Shown: positions 1-6,961 of the stretch, piece by piece
How positions within the stretch are numbered: position 1 is the first letter of the stretch
Layout: the number at the start of each line of letters is the position of its first letter
Assembly (NCBI GenBank): GCA_020860885.1
Contig: JAJBTS010000365.1
Location: forward strand, 4,520 to 11,480
Reading direction: 5' to 3'
From: Bacteroidales bacterium
GTDB lineage: Bacteria > Bacteroidota > Bacteroidia > Bacteroidales > Azobacteroidaceae
DNA: 6,961 nucleotides
Notes under the pieces: model-generated
What the model saw: the letters and a program-made list of their open reading frames with translations, nothing else
Databases searched by the model: none
Told to the model about the DNA's origin: nothing
Made by a program: the position numbers and the translations under genes

Positions 1-1449
1 GTACAAAGTTGCTTGCATCAAACGCGACAAAGACATTTGATAATCTATATAAGCCGATAAATGCGAAAGATAAGCATTATTTAATCGGTTGCGTTCTAAA
101 GCCAATGCCTGGCTGTCAATATCTCCATCGGAGAAACGTTGAAGCGTGATATCAAAACTTTTTTCAGCTACAGATACATTTTTCTCCAACAACTGAAGGC
201 GTTTAAGGTTACTACTTATCTCGACAGCCATATTCCGGACATTCGTCTCTATGCTTCTAAGATTTTTTTCTTTTTCATATTCCAGGTTCTTAAGAGCTGC
301 TTCCGCTGCACGGACAAGAGCTCTGTTTTCTCCGAAATCCAGGATGGGTATCGAAACGTTGAATACTACACCGAAACTAGGCCCTGCATCCAAAAAATCG
401 CGATAAGAATTACGGATAGATTTTGCAATATCCAGATTGGTCTTTGACATATTCACACCTGTTTGTTCATAATAAGCATCAATACTTCCCTGAGGCAATC
501 CATTAACTTTTTGTCGTTTGACAGCCATTTTGGACTTCTCAATCTGGATATCGTTTTCACGAAGCTCCAGTCTGTTTTGCAACGCCCGTTGCACAGCTTC
601 TTCCGGGTTAACCTGTACAAGTTTATAGTTCATTTGATTATCAAGTACAATACTGTCTTCCAGATTTATTCCAATCTTTTCTTTAAAAGAGTTGATGGCA
701 GAATACTGATTGAATACTACCAGGTCATACCCGCTTTGAGCATCTGCCAGATCTACTTCCATCTGTAAGGCATCTACCTCCCGTATTAAACCGGCTTCAT
801 ATTTGTTTTTTGATATTTCAAAAGCTTCGGTCTGCCGCTCCATATTCAATAATGCAATTTCTGTTTGTTTCTGAAAAGACAACAATCTGTAGTAACTATT
901 CGTAACATCCGTAATCAAAGCCAGCTCTTCTCTTTTGTACCTTTTGCTGGCACTTTCATAGTTCAGCCGGGCATTTTTAAGATCGGTCCGAATCTGACTA
1001 TAGCCATAAAGAATATTAAGAGGTTGATAAAGGCCAATACGCGTATTCAAATTGGAAGAACGGGAAACTTCATAATAATCTTTATAAGTAAATAAACGCG
1101 TTTCCGAATATACTCTACCATCAGTCGGCAAAGGTTGATTAATAAGAAGTACTCCTTGATAAGACAGTTTTTTTAACGAATAAAAAACATCGGCGCTATC
1201 AGATTTGGAAACTATCGATTCCTTATAATTCGGCAATTCCAAATCCATAGAAATATGAGTTTTGAGTTTACTGGTAGTTGCTTTAAGATTATAATCTGCA
1301 ATTAACATCTCCTGAGATAGAATACGCATATCGTAACTTTTTTCTTTTGCAATTTCAATGCTTTGTTCCAGAGTTTAATGATGAACTTCATGAGAAAAAA
1401 CCGATAAAGAGATCAGAGCCATGAATGTTAGTGAAAGTATTTTTTTCAT
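1..1449 (-). pseudogene. TolC-family outer-membrane efflux protein, interrupted by an in-frame TAA and cut by the left window edge
   Basis: This is the outer-membrane channel expected to complete the tripartite pump. From the ATG at 1447-1449 the frame encodes a signal peptide (lysines at residues 2-3, hydrophobic core about 4-18, plausible cleavage after Val-Phe-Ser 19). A TAA at codon 25 (1375-1377) follows. The next 458 codons to the window edge have no other stop. They show the two-fold outer-membrane-efflux repeat: TLEQSIEIAKEKS from codon 26 and EEAVQRALQNR from codon 283. Other family features are a VSIPILDFG strand near codon 365 and SRLMQATLY at the edge, typical of the last residues of the family, so only a few codons are probably missing. 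It starts 10 bases after the ATPase gene. The first in-frame ATG after the stop (1327-1329) would give a protein without a signal peptide, which could not reach the outer membrane. The intact remainder suggests a recent nonsense change or a sequence error. Family assignment is strong; functional status is uncertain. Confidence 0.88.
1375..1377 (-). other. Premature in-frame TAA stop in the TolC-family gene
   Basis: Reading the minus strand from 1449, codons 20-24 are His-Glu-Val-His-His, codon 25 is TAA, and Thr-Leu-Glu-Gln-Ser follows in the same frame. The signal peptide and the mature protein are in one frame, so this is a substitution-type interruption and not a frameshift. One base change would restore Tyr, Gln, Lys, Glu, Leu or Ser. 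Four other genes here end in TAA, so TAA is a normal stop in this organism. Confidence 0.93.
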
Positions 1450-1459
1450 AAGAATTTCA

Positions 1460-2158
1460 TTAAGAAAAGTTAGTAAAATCAGGATTAGGAAGATCCGAAT
1501 GTATCTTTCCGTCTTTTATATAAATATTGCGATGTGCATAATCAGCTATTTCCTGTTCGTGAGTAATAAGGATGATCGTATTGCCTTCCTGATGAAGTTC
1601 ATGGAACAAACGCATAATATCTACTCCTGTTTTTGAATCCAAAGCTCCCGTCGGCTCATCGGCCAGCAAAATACCAGGATTGGTCACCAAAGCCCGGGCA
1701 ATTGCAACTCTTTGTCTTTGGCCTCCGCTCAATTCACTGGGTTTATGATCCATCCTATCCGCCAGACCTACCCTATCCAAGGCCTTCCGCGCTTTCTCTT
1801 TTCTCTCCTGAGTAGGAACACCTGCATAAATCAAAGGCAATTCTATATTCTGGAGAGAATTCAGCCGGGGAAGTAAGTTGAAGTTCTGGAAGATAAAACC
1901 AATTTCCTTATTCCTCATGGCAGACAACTGATCGTCGTTCAGCGTACTGACGTCTACCTTATTAAAATAATAATGCCCGCTGGACGGAGTATCCAGGCAC
2001 CCCAGAATATTCATCAGGGTAGACTTCCCGGATCCGGAAGGTCCCATAATTGCCACATATTCATTCTTCTGAATCCTGAGGTTAATATCAAGCAATGCGG
2101 GAATCTCCATATCCCCGATTGCGTAATTTTTAATCAAATGTGTTATTTCAATCAGCAT
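1460..2158 (-). CDS. ABC transporter ATP-binding protein, MacB/LolD type
   Basis: This cytoplasmic ATPase subunit should bind ATP as a dimer and drive the MacB-like permease encoded just upstream. All motifs of an active ABC ATPase are visible in its 232 residues: Walker [10 protein letters not shown] at 39-47, Q-loop Gln91, signature LSGGQ at 143-147, Walker B ILLADE at 163-168 with catalytic Glu168, the D-loop ALDSKTG at 172-178, and the switch His200 in ITHE. The length and the [18 protein letters not shown] stretch after the Q-loop are typical of the MacB/LolD/FtsE group. In Escherichia coli MacB this domain is fused to the permease; here it is a separate polypeptide. The ATG lies 8 bases after the permease stop, with an A-rich AAGAAATT spacer and no clear Shine-Dalgarno. 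The protein ends with a short tail (about 221-232) beyond the conserved core. Substrate cannot be inferred. Confidence 0.95.
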   Translation of the reverse strand: MLIEITHLIKNYAIGDMEIPALLDINLRIQKNEYVAIMGPSGSGKSTLMNILGCLDTPSSGHYYFNKVDVSTLNDDQLSAMRNKEIGFIFQNFNLLPRLNSLQNIELPLIYAGVPTQERKEKARKALDRVGLADRMDHKPSELSGGQRQRVAIARALVTNPGILLADEPTGALDSKTGVDIMRLFHELHQEGNTIILITHEQEIADYAHRNIYIKDGKIHSDLPNPDFTNFS

Positions 2159-2166
2159 AATTTCTT

Positions 2167-3405
2167 TTATTCGTAACGTATAGAATCCACAGGCTTCAGG
2201 TTAGCTGCATTTTTTGCAGGCAAATAACCGAAACTAATTCCCACTATCACTGAGAAAGCAAAAGCAATCACTATGGAATAAGGTTGTATATAGGTGCTTA
2301 CATCCGTAAAGAGTGAAACGGTTAAAGACAATGACACTCCGACCAAAACACCGATAATACCTCCTGTTATACTGATCGCTACGGCTTCAGTAACAAACTG
2401 GCTCATAATATCCGCTTTTTTAGCTCCGATAGATCTTCGTATACCGATTTCACGAGTCCTTTCCATCACGGTTGCCAGCATAATATTCATAATTCCAATA
2501 CCTCCTACTAATAAAGAAATGGCCGCAATGGCACCGAGAAGGAAATTATAAATTTGCCTTTCTTTCTCTTCTTGTTTCAATAATTCGAAAGGTATTACAA
2601 TACTATAATCGTCGTTATTAAAATGATGCCTTTTCAGTATCTCATTGACCAACCGGGATGTTTCCAGCAAGCGTCCGGAATTCTCTACCTGTATCGTAAT
2701 TTGTTGTATCTGGCTGGTCAGTTCATTCTCCCGTGAAAAACGATTTAAAAAAGAAGACAACGGCACATACACATCGTTGTTCAGATCACGTGCGGCTAAT
2801 TCTCCAACGGTTTCTGTAAATAGTGTTTTCGATTCTAATACACCAATCACCTCCAGCCATTGATCATCTACTTTAATTAATTGCCCGATAGGATCCTCTT
2901 TCTGAAACAGAGTATTAGCCACTCCGGCCCCCAACAGACAGACTTTCAATCGTTCATTATAATGTATATCATCGATAAAATTGCCTTTACCTATCTTATA
3001 ATTCATCATATCCAAATATTCGGGAGTAATCCCGATAATGGTCGACTTTGCGGATTTATCCGTATAACGGACATCGGTATTGATCTCTGCCTGCGAAGCA
3101 ATGCGGTCTACTCCGGGAACAATTTGCCGGATGACTTCCGCATCTTGTAAAGATAATCCTTGCGAAAACTTTGCACGGACTTCTTCCAATTCTTCTTCGG
3201 AAAGAGTTTTTTCCCGGACAATAATATTATTCACCCCCAAATCCTGATACTTGGCTATGGCTTCCCGTTTAGCTCCTTCCCCGATAGACAACATGGTTAT
3301 TACGGATGCCACTCCGAAAATAATTCCAAGCATGGTGAGGAAAGACCGAAACTTATGATCTACTAATCCGCGGATTGCTAAACGTACATTTTCTTCAATT
3401 TGCAT
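2167..3405 (-). CDS. ABC transporter permease, MacB/FtsX family
   Basis: This inner-membrane subunit would dimerise and convert ATP hydrolysis into periplasmic movement, passing substrate to the adaptor-TolC conduit (mechanotransmission in the MacB family). Its 412 residues show the family layout: a short cytoplasmic N-terminus, TM1 about 22-41, a large periplasmic MacB core domain about 45-283, TM2 about 286-312, TM3 about 340-366, TM4 about 375-394 and a cytoplasmic tail. The motif [16 protein letters not shown] at 315-330, between TM2 and TM3, is the family's signature where the permease meets the ATPase. The C-terminal [17 protein letters not shown] is also typical. No ATPase domain is fused; the separate ATPase gene follows 8 bases later. 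The ATG sits 21 bases after the third adaptor's stop, preceded by GGAG at very short spacing, which may or may not act in initiation. LolC/LolE-like lipoprotein release is an alternative role, but the adaptor and TolC neighbours favour efflux or export. Confidence 0.94.
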   Translation of the reverse strand: MQIEENVRLAIRGLVDHKFRSFLTMLGIIFGVASVITMLSIGEGAKREAIAKYQDLGVNNIIVREKTLSEEELEEVRAKFSQGLSLQDAEVIRQIVPGVDRIASQAEINTDVRYTDKSAKSTIIGITPEYLDMMNYKIGKGNFIDDIHYNERLKVCLLGAGVANTLFQKEDPIGQLIKVDDQWLEVIGVLESKTLFTETVGELAARDLNNDVYVPLSSFLNRFSRENELTSQIQQITIQVENSGRLLETSRLVNEILKRHHFNNDDYSIVIPFELLKQEEKERQIYNFLLGAIAAISLLVGGIGIMNIMLATVMERTREIGIRRSIGAKKADIMSQFVTEAVAISITGGIIGVLVGVSLSLTVSLFTDVSTYIQPYSIVIAFAFSVIVGISFGYLPAKNAANLKPVDSIRYE

Positions 3406-3414
3406 ACTCCATCT

Positions 3415-3444
3415 ATTTACAAGTATTTACAAGTATTCACAACT
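3415..3444. repeat. 10-bp tandem repeat, two exact copies plus one degenerate, at the end of adaptor 3
   Basis: On the plus strand the unit atttacaagt occurs exactly at 3415-3424 and 3425-3434. A third unit, attcacaact at 3435-3444, matches 8 of 10 bases. On the coding strand the array covers the last codons and TAA stop of the third adaptor and most of the gap before the permease ATG. Such a short array could come from replication slippage. Confidence 0.8.
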
Positions 3445-4425
3445 TACCGTCATCCCGGGCTTCAGCCTTTCATCCGGTTCTAATATCTCTATTTCCACAT
3501 CAAAAACCTTCTGACGGGATTTTTCATCTTTCCGATGACAAAGCTTCCCGATATAACTTACTTCGGCATCAAATACAACATCCGGTAAAGCATCCAACCG
3601 TACAGCCACCTTTTGTTTCAATTGTATATCCAGGAAATCTGTTTCATTGATATAAGTAATTACTTTCATCCGTCGTAACTCAGGGACATTTGCCATAACA
3701 TTCGACGGGTAAAGGTTGTCTCCCAGTTTTACTAATGCCCCTGTCCGCCAGTTATGAGCGATCTGGAAAACACCTGCAATAGGAGTCCGGATAGTCAATC
3801 TTGGTAATATGCTGTATGCGTTGTCTATCTGGTTTTTAAACTGCCTTACTCTTATCTCCTGTATTTTCGTATCGCAGGAACTAATGATATCATATAATTG
3901 CAATTTCTTCTCTTCCTTTGCCATCCGTATTTTAGCCTGGTCAAATTCCAGTTCCTTAATACGGCGCAAACGGTCCGATTCAAAACGGGAAGCTTCCAGT
4001 TCCAGCTTCGTTAGTTCGAAAGAAGCCTGCTCATTTTTTATACTGGAAATCATCTCATTTCTTCTGATCTCCTGATCTACGCGCAATTTTTCCTGATTAG
4101 CAAGTTGCGTTTCTAAAGTACTTTCCCAGTCTATGATAGATTTTTTTATATCGGTAGGATCTAATTGTATAATCGAATCACCCTCCTGAATGAGAGTACC
4201 ATGCTCCAATATCCCGATTACTCTCATTTCAAACCAATGTCGTCCGTACCTTTCCACGGTGAAAGCTTTCGAATTGACAGCTGCCAGCTCCCCGCTCTCT
4301 ATAATTTGCTTATTTGATTTTTTGCGTTCACCCGTTTCCGACACCTCTTCTTTTTTACAGAAAGATATGCTCATAATAAGCGCCAACGAAAATAATAAGA
4401 TTTGATAAATTCTTTTCATAATCAT
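3427..4425 (-). CDS. HlyD/MacA-like periplasmic adaptor 3, short form without the membrane-proximal domain
   Basis: This is a third membrane-fusion adaptor expected to bridge the permease and the TolC-like channel. Residues 1-22 form a lipoprotein-like signal (MKRIYQ, then a hydrophobic run) before Cys23, although Phe at -1 is unusual for a lipobox. A first lipoyl half lies about 44-92 (HGTLIQEGDSIIQLDP), a long alpha-helical hairpin about 95-205, the second lipoyl half about 208-250 (TPIAGVF to VPEL), and a beta-barrel about 253-330. The protein stops two residues after GMTVSCE at 332 residues. The two upstream adaptors continue for another 80-110 residues with the membrane-proximal domain, which is absent here, and the 21 bases to the permease hold no remnant. 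Its ATG overlaps the TGA of adaptor 2 (ATGA), implying translational coupling. A second ATG at 4417-4419 gives a slightly shorter signal peptide and is an equally possible start. The family is clear; whether the short form is ancestral or degenerate is not. Confidence 0.87.
   Translation of the reverse strand: MIMKRIYQILLFSLALIMSISFCKKEEVSETGERKKSNKQIIESGELAAVNSKAFTVERYGRHWFEMRVIGILEHGTLIQEGDSIIQLDPTDIKKSIIDWESTLETQLANQEKLRVDQEIRRNEMISSIKNEQASFELTKLELEASRFESDRLRRIKELEFDQAKIRMAKEEKKLQLYDIISSCDTKIQEIRVRQFKNQIDNAYSILPRLTIRTPIAGVFQIAHNWRTGALVKLGDNLYPSNVMANVPELRRMKVITYINETDFLDIQLKQKVAVRLDALPDVVFDAEVSYIGKLCHRKDEKSRQKVFDVEIEILEPDERLKPGMTVSCEYL
4422..4425 (-). promoter_or_regulatory. ATGA stop/start overlap between adaptors 2 and 3
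   Basis: The TGA ending adaptor 2 (4422-4424) shares two bases with the ATG of adaptor 3 (4423-4425). Such overlaps usually allow the terminating ribosome to restart on the next gene, keeping the two products in a fixed ratio. This would suit two subunits of one complex. Confidence 0.8.
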
Positions 4426-5660
4426 TTTTCTTTCGTCGTTTCACTTTCTTTTGTCTCACTTACAAAGGGATTAACGAGGGCCACTTTATCTTTATCGTCT
4501 AATCCTTTGGTTATGATAACAAAATCAGAATTACTTTCTCCGGTCTCCACTTCTATCGTATCGTATCCGCCTGCAGTTTTCTTATAAACAACATTTTTTC
4601 CGTCCTGAAAATGCAATGCTTCCAGAGGAATATAAAGAGCATCCTCTATCTTTTCTATTAAAATCCGGCAACTTACGGTAAGTCCGGGTAAGAGGTTTTT
4701 ATTCGTTTGATCGATCAATATCTCAACCGGGAAAACTTTTATTTTGGAAGATCCTTCCTTATTAATTGCCAGATTAGCCACAGAACTTACGGTTCCGGTA
4801 AATATGCTGTCTGAAAAAGCATCCGGCTTAATTTCTACCTTCAAACCTTTGGTTATTTTTGCAATATCCACTTCATTGATATTCACGGTTGCTTTCAGCG
4901 ATGAAAGATCCGGTAACTGTATCAGAGGAAATCCGCTCCAGCACTGGTCTCCAACCTGAAATTTATTCCGGGTGCTCCAGTTCCGGGCAATAATCGCTAT
5001 TCCGGGTGCCGGAGTAGTAACATACAGTTTATTAAGCGTCTCATGAGCTTCGTTCAAACGGGATACATCCTGATTGATAGCCAGTTGTTTTTGTTTGATC
5101 TCTTCCTTTTGAATCTTTGTACGGTTATCGATTTGTTCTTTTGCCTTTGCCAAAGCAATTACAGACTTTTCCAGGTTCAATTCTATCTCTTTCCTTTTGA
5201 TTTCAGATTCATAGACCGCCGATTCAAAACGTATCTTTGAGATTTCCTGAGCTATTTCGGTTACTTCATAATCGGCTTTAAGTTCTTCCTGCTCCGACTC
5301 ATGCTGGGCCAGCAGTTTCTCCATTTCCGCTCTGCTTATCTCCAGACGTCCTTCCGCTTCTACAATTCCCTTATGTACTTCCGAAGGATCAAAAACAATC
5401 AGGGTATCTCCTGCATTCACTTCATCTCCGTCTTTTGCAATGTGGGTGATCTTCAGGTTTCCATATCGCCAGGAGATAGTTGGAGAAGAAATATTGATCG
5501 AATTAACGGCTTCAATTTCACCTTCTTCATGCATATCTATATAAAAAGTTCCACGGGTAGCATTCGCCAGAGGAACCTGCTCTGTTTTTTTCTTACTACA
5601 AGCCAGTACACCCAGCCCGATAAAAAGAAATAAGCAAAATTTGCAAATTGGATTTTTCAT
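4422..5660 (-). CDS. HlyD/MacA-like periplasmic adaptor lipoprotein 2
   Basis: This is a membrane-fusion adaptor, predicted to be lipid-anchored and periplasmic, linking the inner-membrane ABC permease to the outer-membrane channel. Its 412 residues begin with a lipoprotein signal peptide: hydrophobic core about 8-20, lipobox VLAC, lipidated Cys21, then Ser-Lys-Lys-Lys. The first lipoyl half spans about 45-93 (IAKDGDEVNAGDTLIVFDP). A long, charged, Glu/Lys-rich helical hairpin runs about 96-212, the second lipoyl half about 213-252 (TTPAPGIAIIARNW to QLPDL), the beta-barrel about 255-336 (ending GLTVSC) and the membrane-proximal domain about 339-398 (YIPLEAL to KVALVNP). A 14-residue charged Ser/Thr/Glu/Lys tail follows. 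It starts 4 bases after the stop of adaptor 1 and overlaps the start of adaptor 3. It is the only one of the three with a complete domain set and both ends inside the window. Confidence 0.93.
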   Translation of the reverse strand: MKNPICKFCLFLFIGLGVLACSKKKTEQVPLANATRGTFYIDMHEEGEIEAVNSINISSPTISWRYGNLKITHIAKDGDEVNAGDTLIVFDPSEVHKGIVEAEGRLEISRAEMEKLLAQHESEQEELKADYEVTEIAQEISKIRFESAVYESEIKRKEIELNLEKSVIALAKAKEQIDNRTKIQKEEIKQKQLAINQDVSRLNEAHETLNKLYVTTPAPGIAIIARNWSTRNKFQVGDQCWSGFPLIQLPDLSSLKATVNINEVDIAKITKGLKVEIKPDAFSDSIFTGTVSSVANLAINKEGSSKIKVFPVEILIDQTNKNLLPGLTVSCRILIEKIEDALYIPLEALHFQDGKNVVYKKTAGGYDTIEVETGESNSDFVIITKGLDDKDKVALVNPFVSETKESETTKEK

Positions 5661-5664
5661 TTCT

Positions 5665-6960
5665 TTATTCCTGAATAATTGTTTGATCTTCTTGTTTTTT
5701 TATATTTACAATCGTATCGGCAACAGCCTCCGTTTCCGCCTTATTTACGATGCCTTTATCCGGAACCGGTAATAAAATTGTCGATTTTATATCGTCCGGA
5801 TCGGGTTTTATAAGGGATACTTCTTCTCCTCTACTCAATCCGGAAGCGATAATAATCTCTTTATGAGAATACAATCCAGTCTGAACCTGTCTCATTTCGT
5901 AACCTTTCCCGGTTTTGACGTATACCACTTTCATGGAATCTACATCATTTATTGCGACCTGAGGAACAACGATCGTATCCTTTACCTGTGTCAGAATTAT
6001 TTTACAATTGGCAGTAAGACCGGGATCCGGAATAACCAGGGCTGAATCTATGGAAGCTTCTATTTCGAAAAATTTGACCTTTGAATCTTCTTTGTATTGT
6101 TGCCCTACGGGAGATTTCATCCTTATCTTCCCCCATGCCTTATTATCGGGCATAGCATCGAAAGTAAATACCACCGGGTCATTCACACCGATTAGTTTAT
6201 AATCCGCTTCGACAGCTTTTATTTTTACCTTCATCGTATCTAAGTCAGGAATTCTTACAATAGGCGTGAGGTGCCAAACAATATCTCCTATCTGAAGTTT
6301 ATTTCCGGTCTGGCGGCTCTCGGCACGGATAGCCAGACCCGATTTCGGAGCTTTTACCGTAAGGGCGTCTATGCGTTCTTTAATGGTTGCAACCCGGGTG
6401 CTTAAACGCTGTATTTCCAATTCTACGCGACGTATTTCCGTCTGGTTTATTACAGCCAGGGCATCCAGTTTTTTCTGTAATTTTTCTTTCTCTATCGCTA
6501 CTTTCCGTAATTCCAACTCATTGATCCTTTTCTGGTTTGGTGTAGCAAAACGCAAAGCGACCGAATCCAGTAAAGCAATCTCTGTTTCCGCCTCATTGTT
6601 TCTTACCTGAGCTTCCATAATAGCATATTGCAGATCCAGATCCGCCCTTACTTTTTCCAGATGAGCTTTCCTGTCTTCCAGGTAAGAATTTACTTCTTCG
6701 TAATCGGTAACAAGTGACTGTACTTCAATAATACCTATTACATCGCCTTCTTTCACATAGCTGCCATCTTCTATCAGGTTATTTAATGTCCCTTCTACTT
6801 CCGGAGGACATGTAGCAATAGCTACATTCACAGGCTCGACCATTCCGTCTATTCGAACGACATTTTCAAAATCCTGATCAATAACGATATAAGTAGGAAG
6901 ATCCGTTTTGTTCCCGGTATTACAAGAAGAAAACAAACATACGAGACATGCAAAAAACAA
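5665..6960 (-). CDS. HlyD/MacA-like periplasmic adaptor lipoprotein 1, 5' end beyond the window
   Basis: This is the first of three adaptors and the first gene visible in the operon. Counting the codon at 6958-6960 as residue 1, a hydrophobic run FFACLVCLFSSC ends in a likely lipidated Cys13. That first codon is TTG and is probably an internal Leu: the positively charged start of the signal peptide is missing, so the true start should lie just beyond the right edge. A first lipoyl half spans about 40-82 (EDGSYVKEGDVIGIIEV). The coiled-coil hairpin runs about 85-200 with its turn near RFATPNQ (137-143). The second lipoyl half is about 201-240 (KAPKSGLAI to RIPDL), the beta-barrel about 243-325 (GLTANC) and the membrane-proximal domain about 328-386. 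A tail of about 45 residues (387-431), acidic and with no recognised domain, is longer than in adaptor 2. It ends in TAA 4 bases before adaptor 2. Confidence 0.92.
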   Translation of the reverse strand: MFFACLVCLFSSCNTGNKTDLPTYIVIDQDFENVVRIDGMVEPVNVAIATCPPEVEGTLNNLIEDGSYVKEGDVIGIIEVQSLVTDYEEVNSYLEDRKAHLEKVRADLDLQYAIMEAQVRNNEAETEIALLDSVALRFATPNQKRINELELRKVAIEKEKLQKKLDALAVINQTEIRRVELEIQRLSTRVATIKERIDALTVKAPKSGLAIRAESRQTGNKLQIGDIVWHLTPIVRIPDLDTMKVKIKAVEADYKLIGVNDPVVFTFDAMPDNKAWGKIRMKSPVGQQYKEDSKVKFFEIEASIDSALVIPDPGLTANCKIILTQVKDTIVVPQVAINDVDSMKVVYVKTGKGYEMRQVQTGLYSHKEIIIASGLSRGEEVSLIKPDPDDIKSTILLPVPDKGIVNKAETEAVADTIVNIKKQEDQTIIQE

Positions 6961-6961
6961 G

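Noticed and set aside
139..1095. Plus-strand open frames of about 76-102 codons across the left part of the window
   Set aside because: They lie antisense to the TolC-family frame, encode low-complexity Phe/Ile/Ser-rich products with no family features, and are shadows of the real gene.
1375..1377. TAA read as an amino acid by a changed genetic code
   Set aside because: Adaptor 1, adaptor 3, the permease and the ATPase all end in TAA at the place their families should end, so general reassignment is not supported.
1361..1400. A frameshift as the cause of the TolC-family interruption
   Set aside because: The signal peptide and the mature protein are in the same frame on both sides of the stop, so no insertion or deletion is needed.
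5301..5633. Plus-strand open frame of 110 codons opposite adaptor 2
   Set aside because: The minus-strand frame is a clear full-length adaptor with ordered domains. The plus-strand product has no recognisable motif or initiation context.
3427..6960. Assigning the system to the RND efflux class because adaptors of this type often accompany AcrB-like pumps
   Set aside because: No RND transporter is present. The next genes are a MacB-type permease and an ABC ATPase, which define the transporter class.
1..6961. CRISPR arrays, tRNA/rRNA genes, insertion sequences, riboswitches or internal terminators
   Set aside because: The window is filled by tightly packed coding frames with gaps of 21 bases or less, and I saw no repeat array, transposase or stem-loop followed by a T-run that would support any of these.

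Overview
The window reads as one continuous minus-strand operon for a MacB-type tripartite efflux or export system. It very likely comes from a member of the Bacteroidota, probably Bacteroidales. That assignment is an inference. It rests on moderately AT-rich DNA, short A-rich gaps before start codons with no strong Shine-Dalgarno sequence, adaptors made as lipoproteins, and proteins that resemble the Bacteroidales MacB/HlyD/TolC sets I know. No rRNA or other taxonomic marker is present.

In order of transcription (right to left) the layout is: (1) a HlyD/MacA-like adaptor whose first codons lie beyond the right edge (5665-6960); (2) a second adaptor 4 bases later (4422-5660); (3) a third, shorter adaptor whose ATG overlaps the preceding TGA (3427-4425); (4) a MacB/FtsX-type permease (2167-3405); (5) a LolD/MacB-type ABC ATPase (1460-2158); (6) a TolC-family outer-membrane factor running off the left edge (1-1449). 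Gaps are -4 to 21 bases and no internal promoter or terminator is evident, so the six genes are probably co-transcribed. The whole window is coding apart from these gaps. The promoter lies to the right of the window and the terminator to the left.

The expected machine is a permease dimer powered by two ATPase subunits. Periplasmic adaptors would link it to a TolC-like trimer in the outer membrane. Nothing in the window reveals the substrate.

Two things stand out. The TolC-family gene has an in-frame TAA (1375-1377) just after its signal peptide, while the remaining 458 codons are open and family-like. This points to a recent nonsense mutation, a sequence error or an unusual expression mechanism. 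Also, three divergent adaptors serve a single permease. The third ends right after its beta-barrel domain and lacks the membrane-proximal domain, which raises the possibility of a mixed adaptor ring with specialised subunits.
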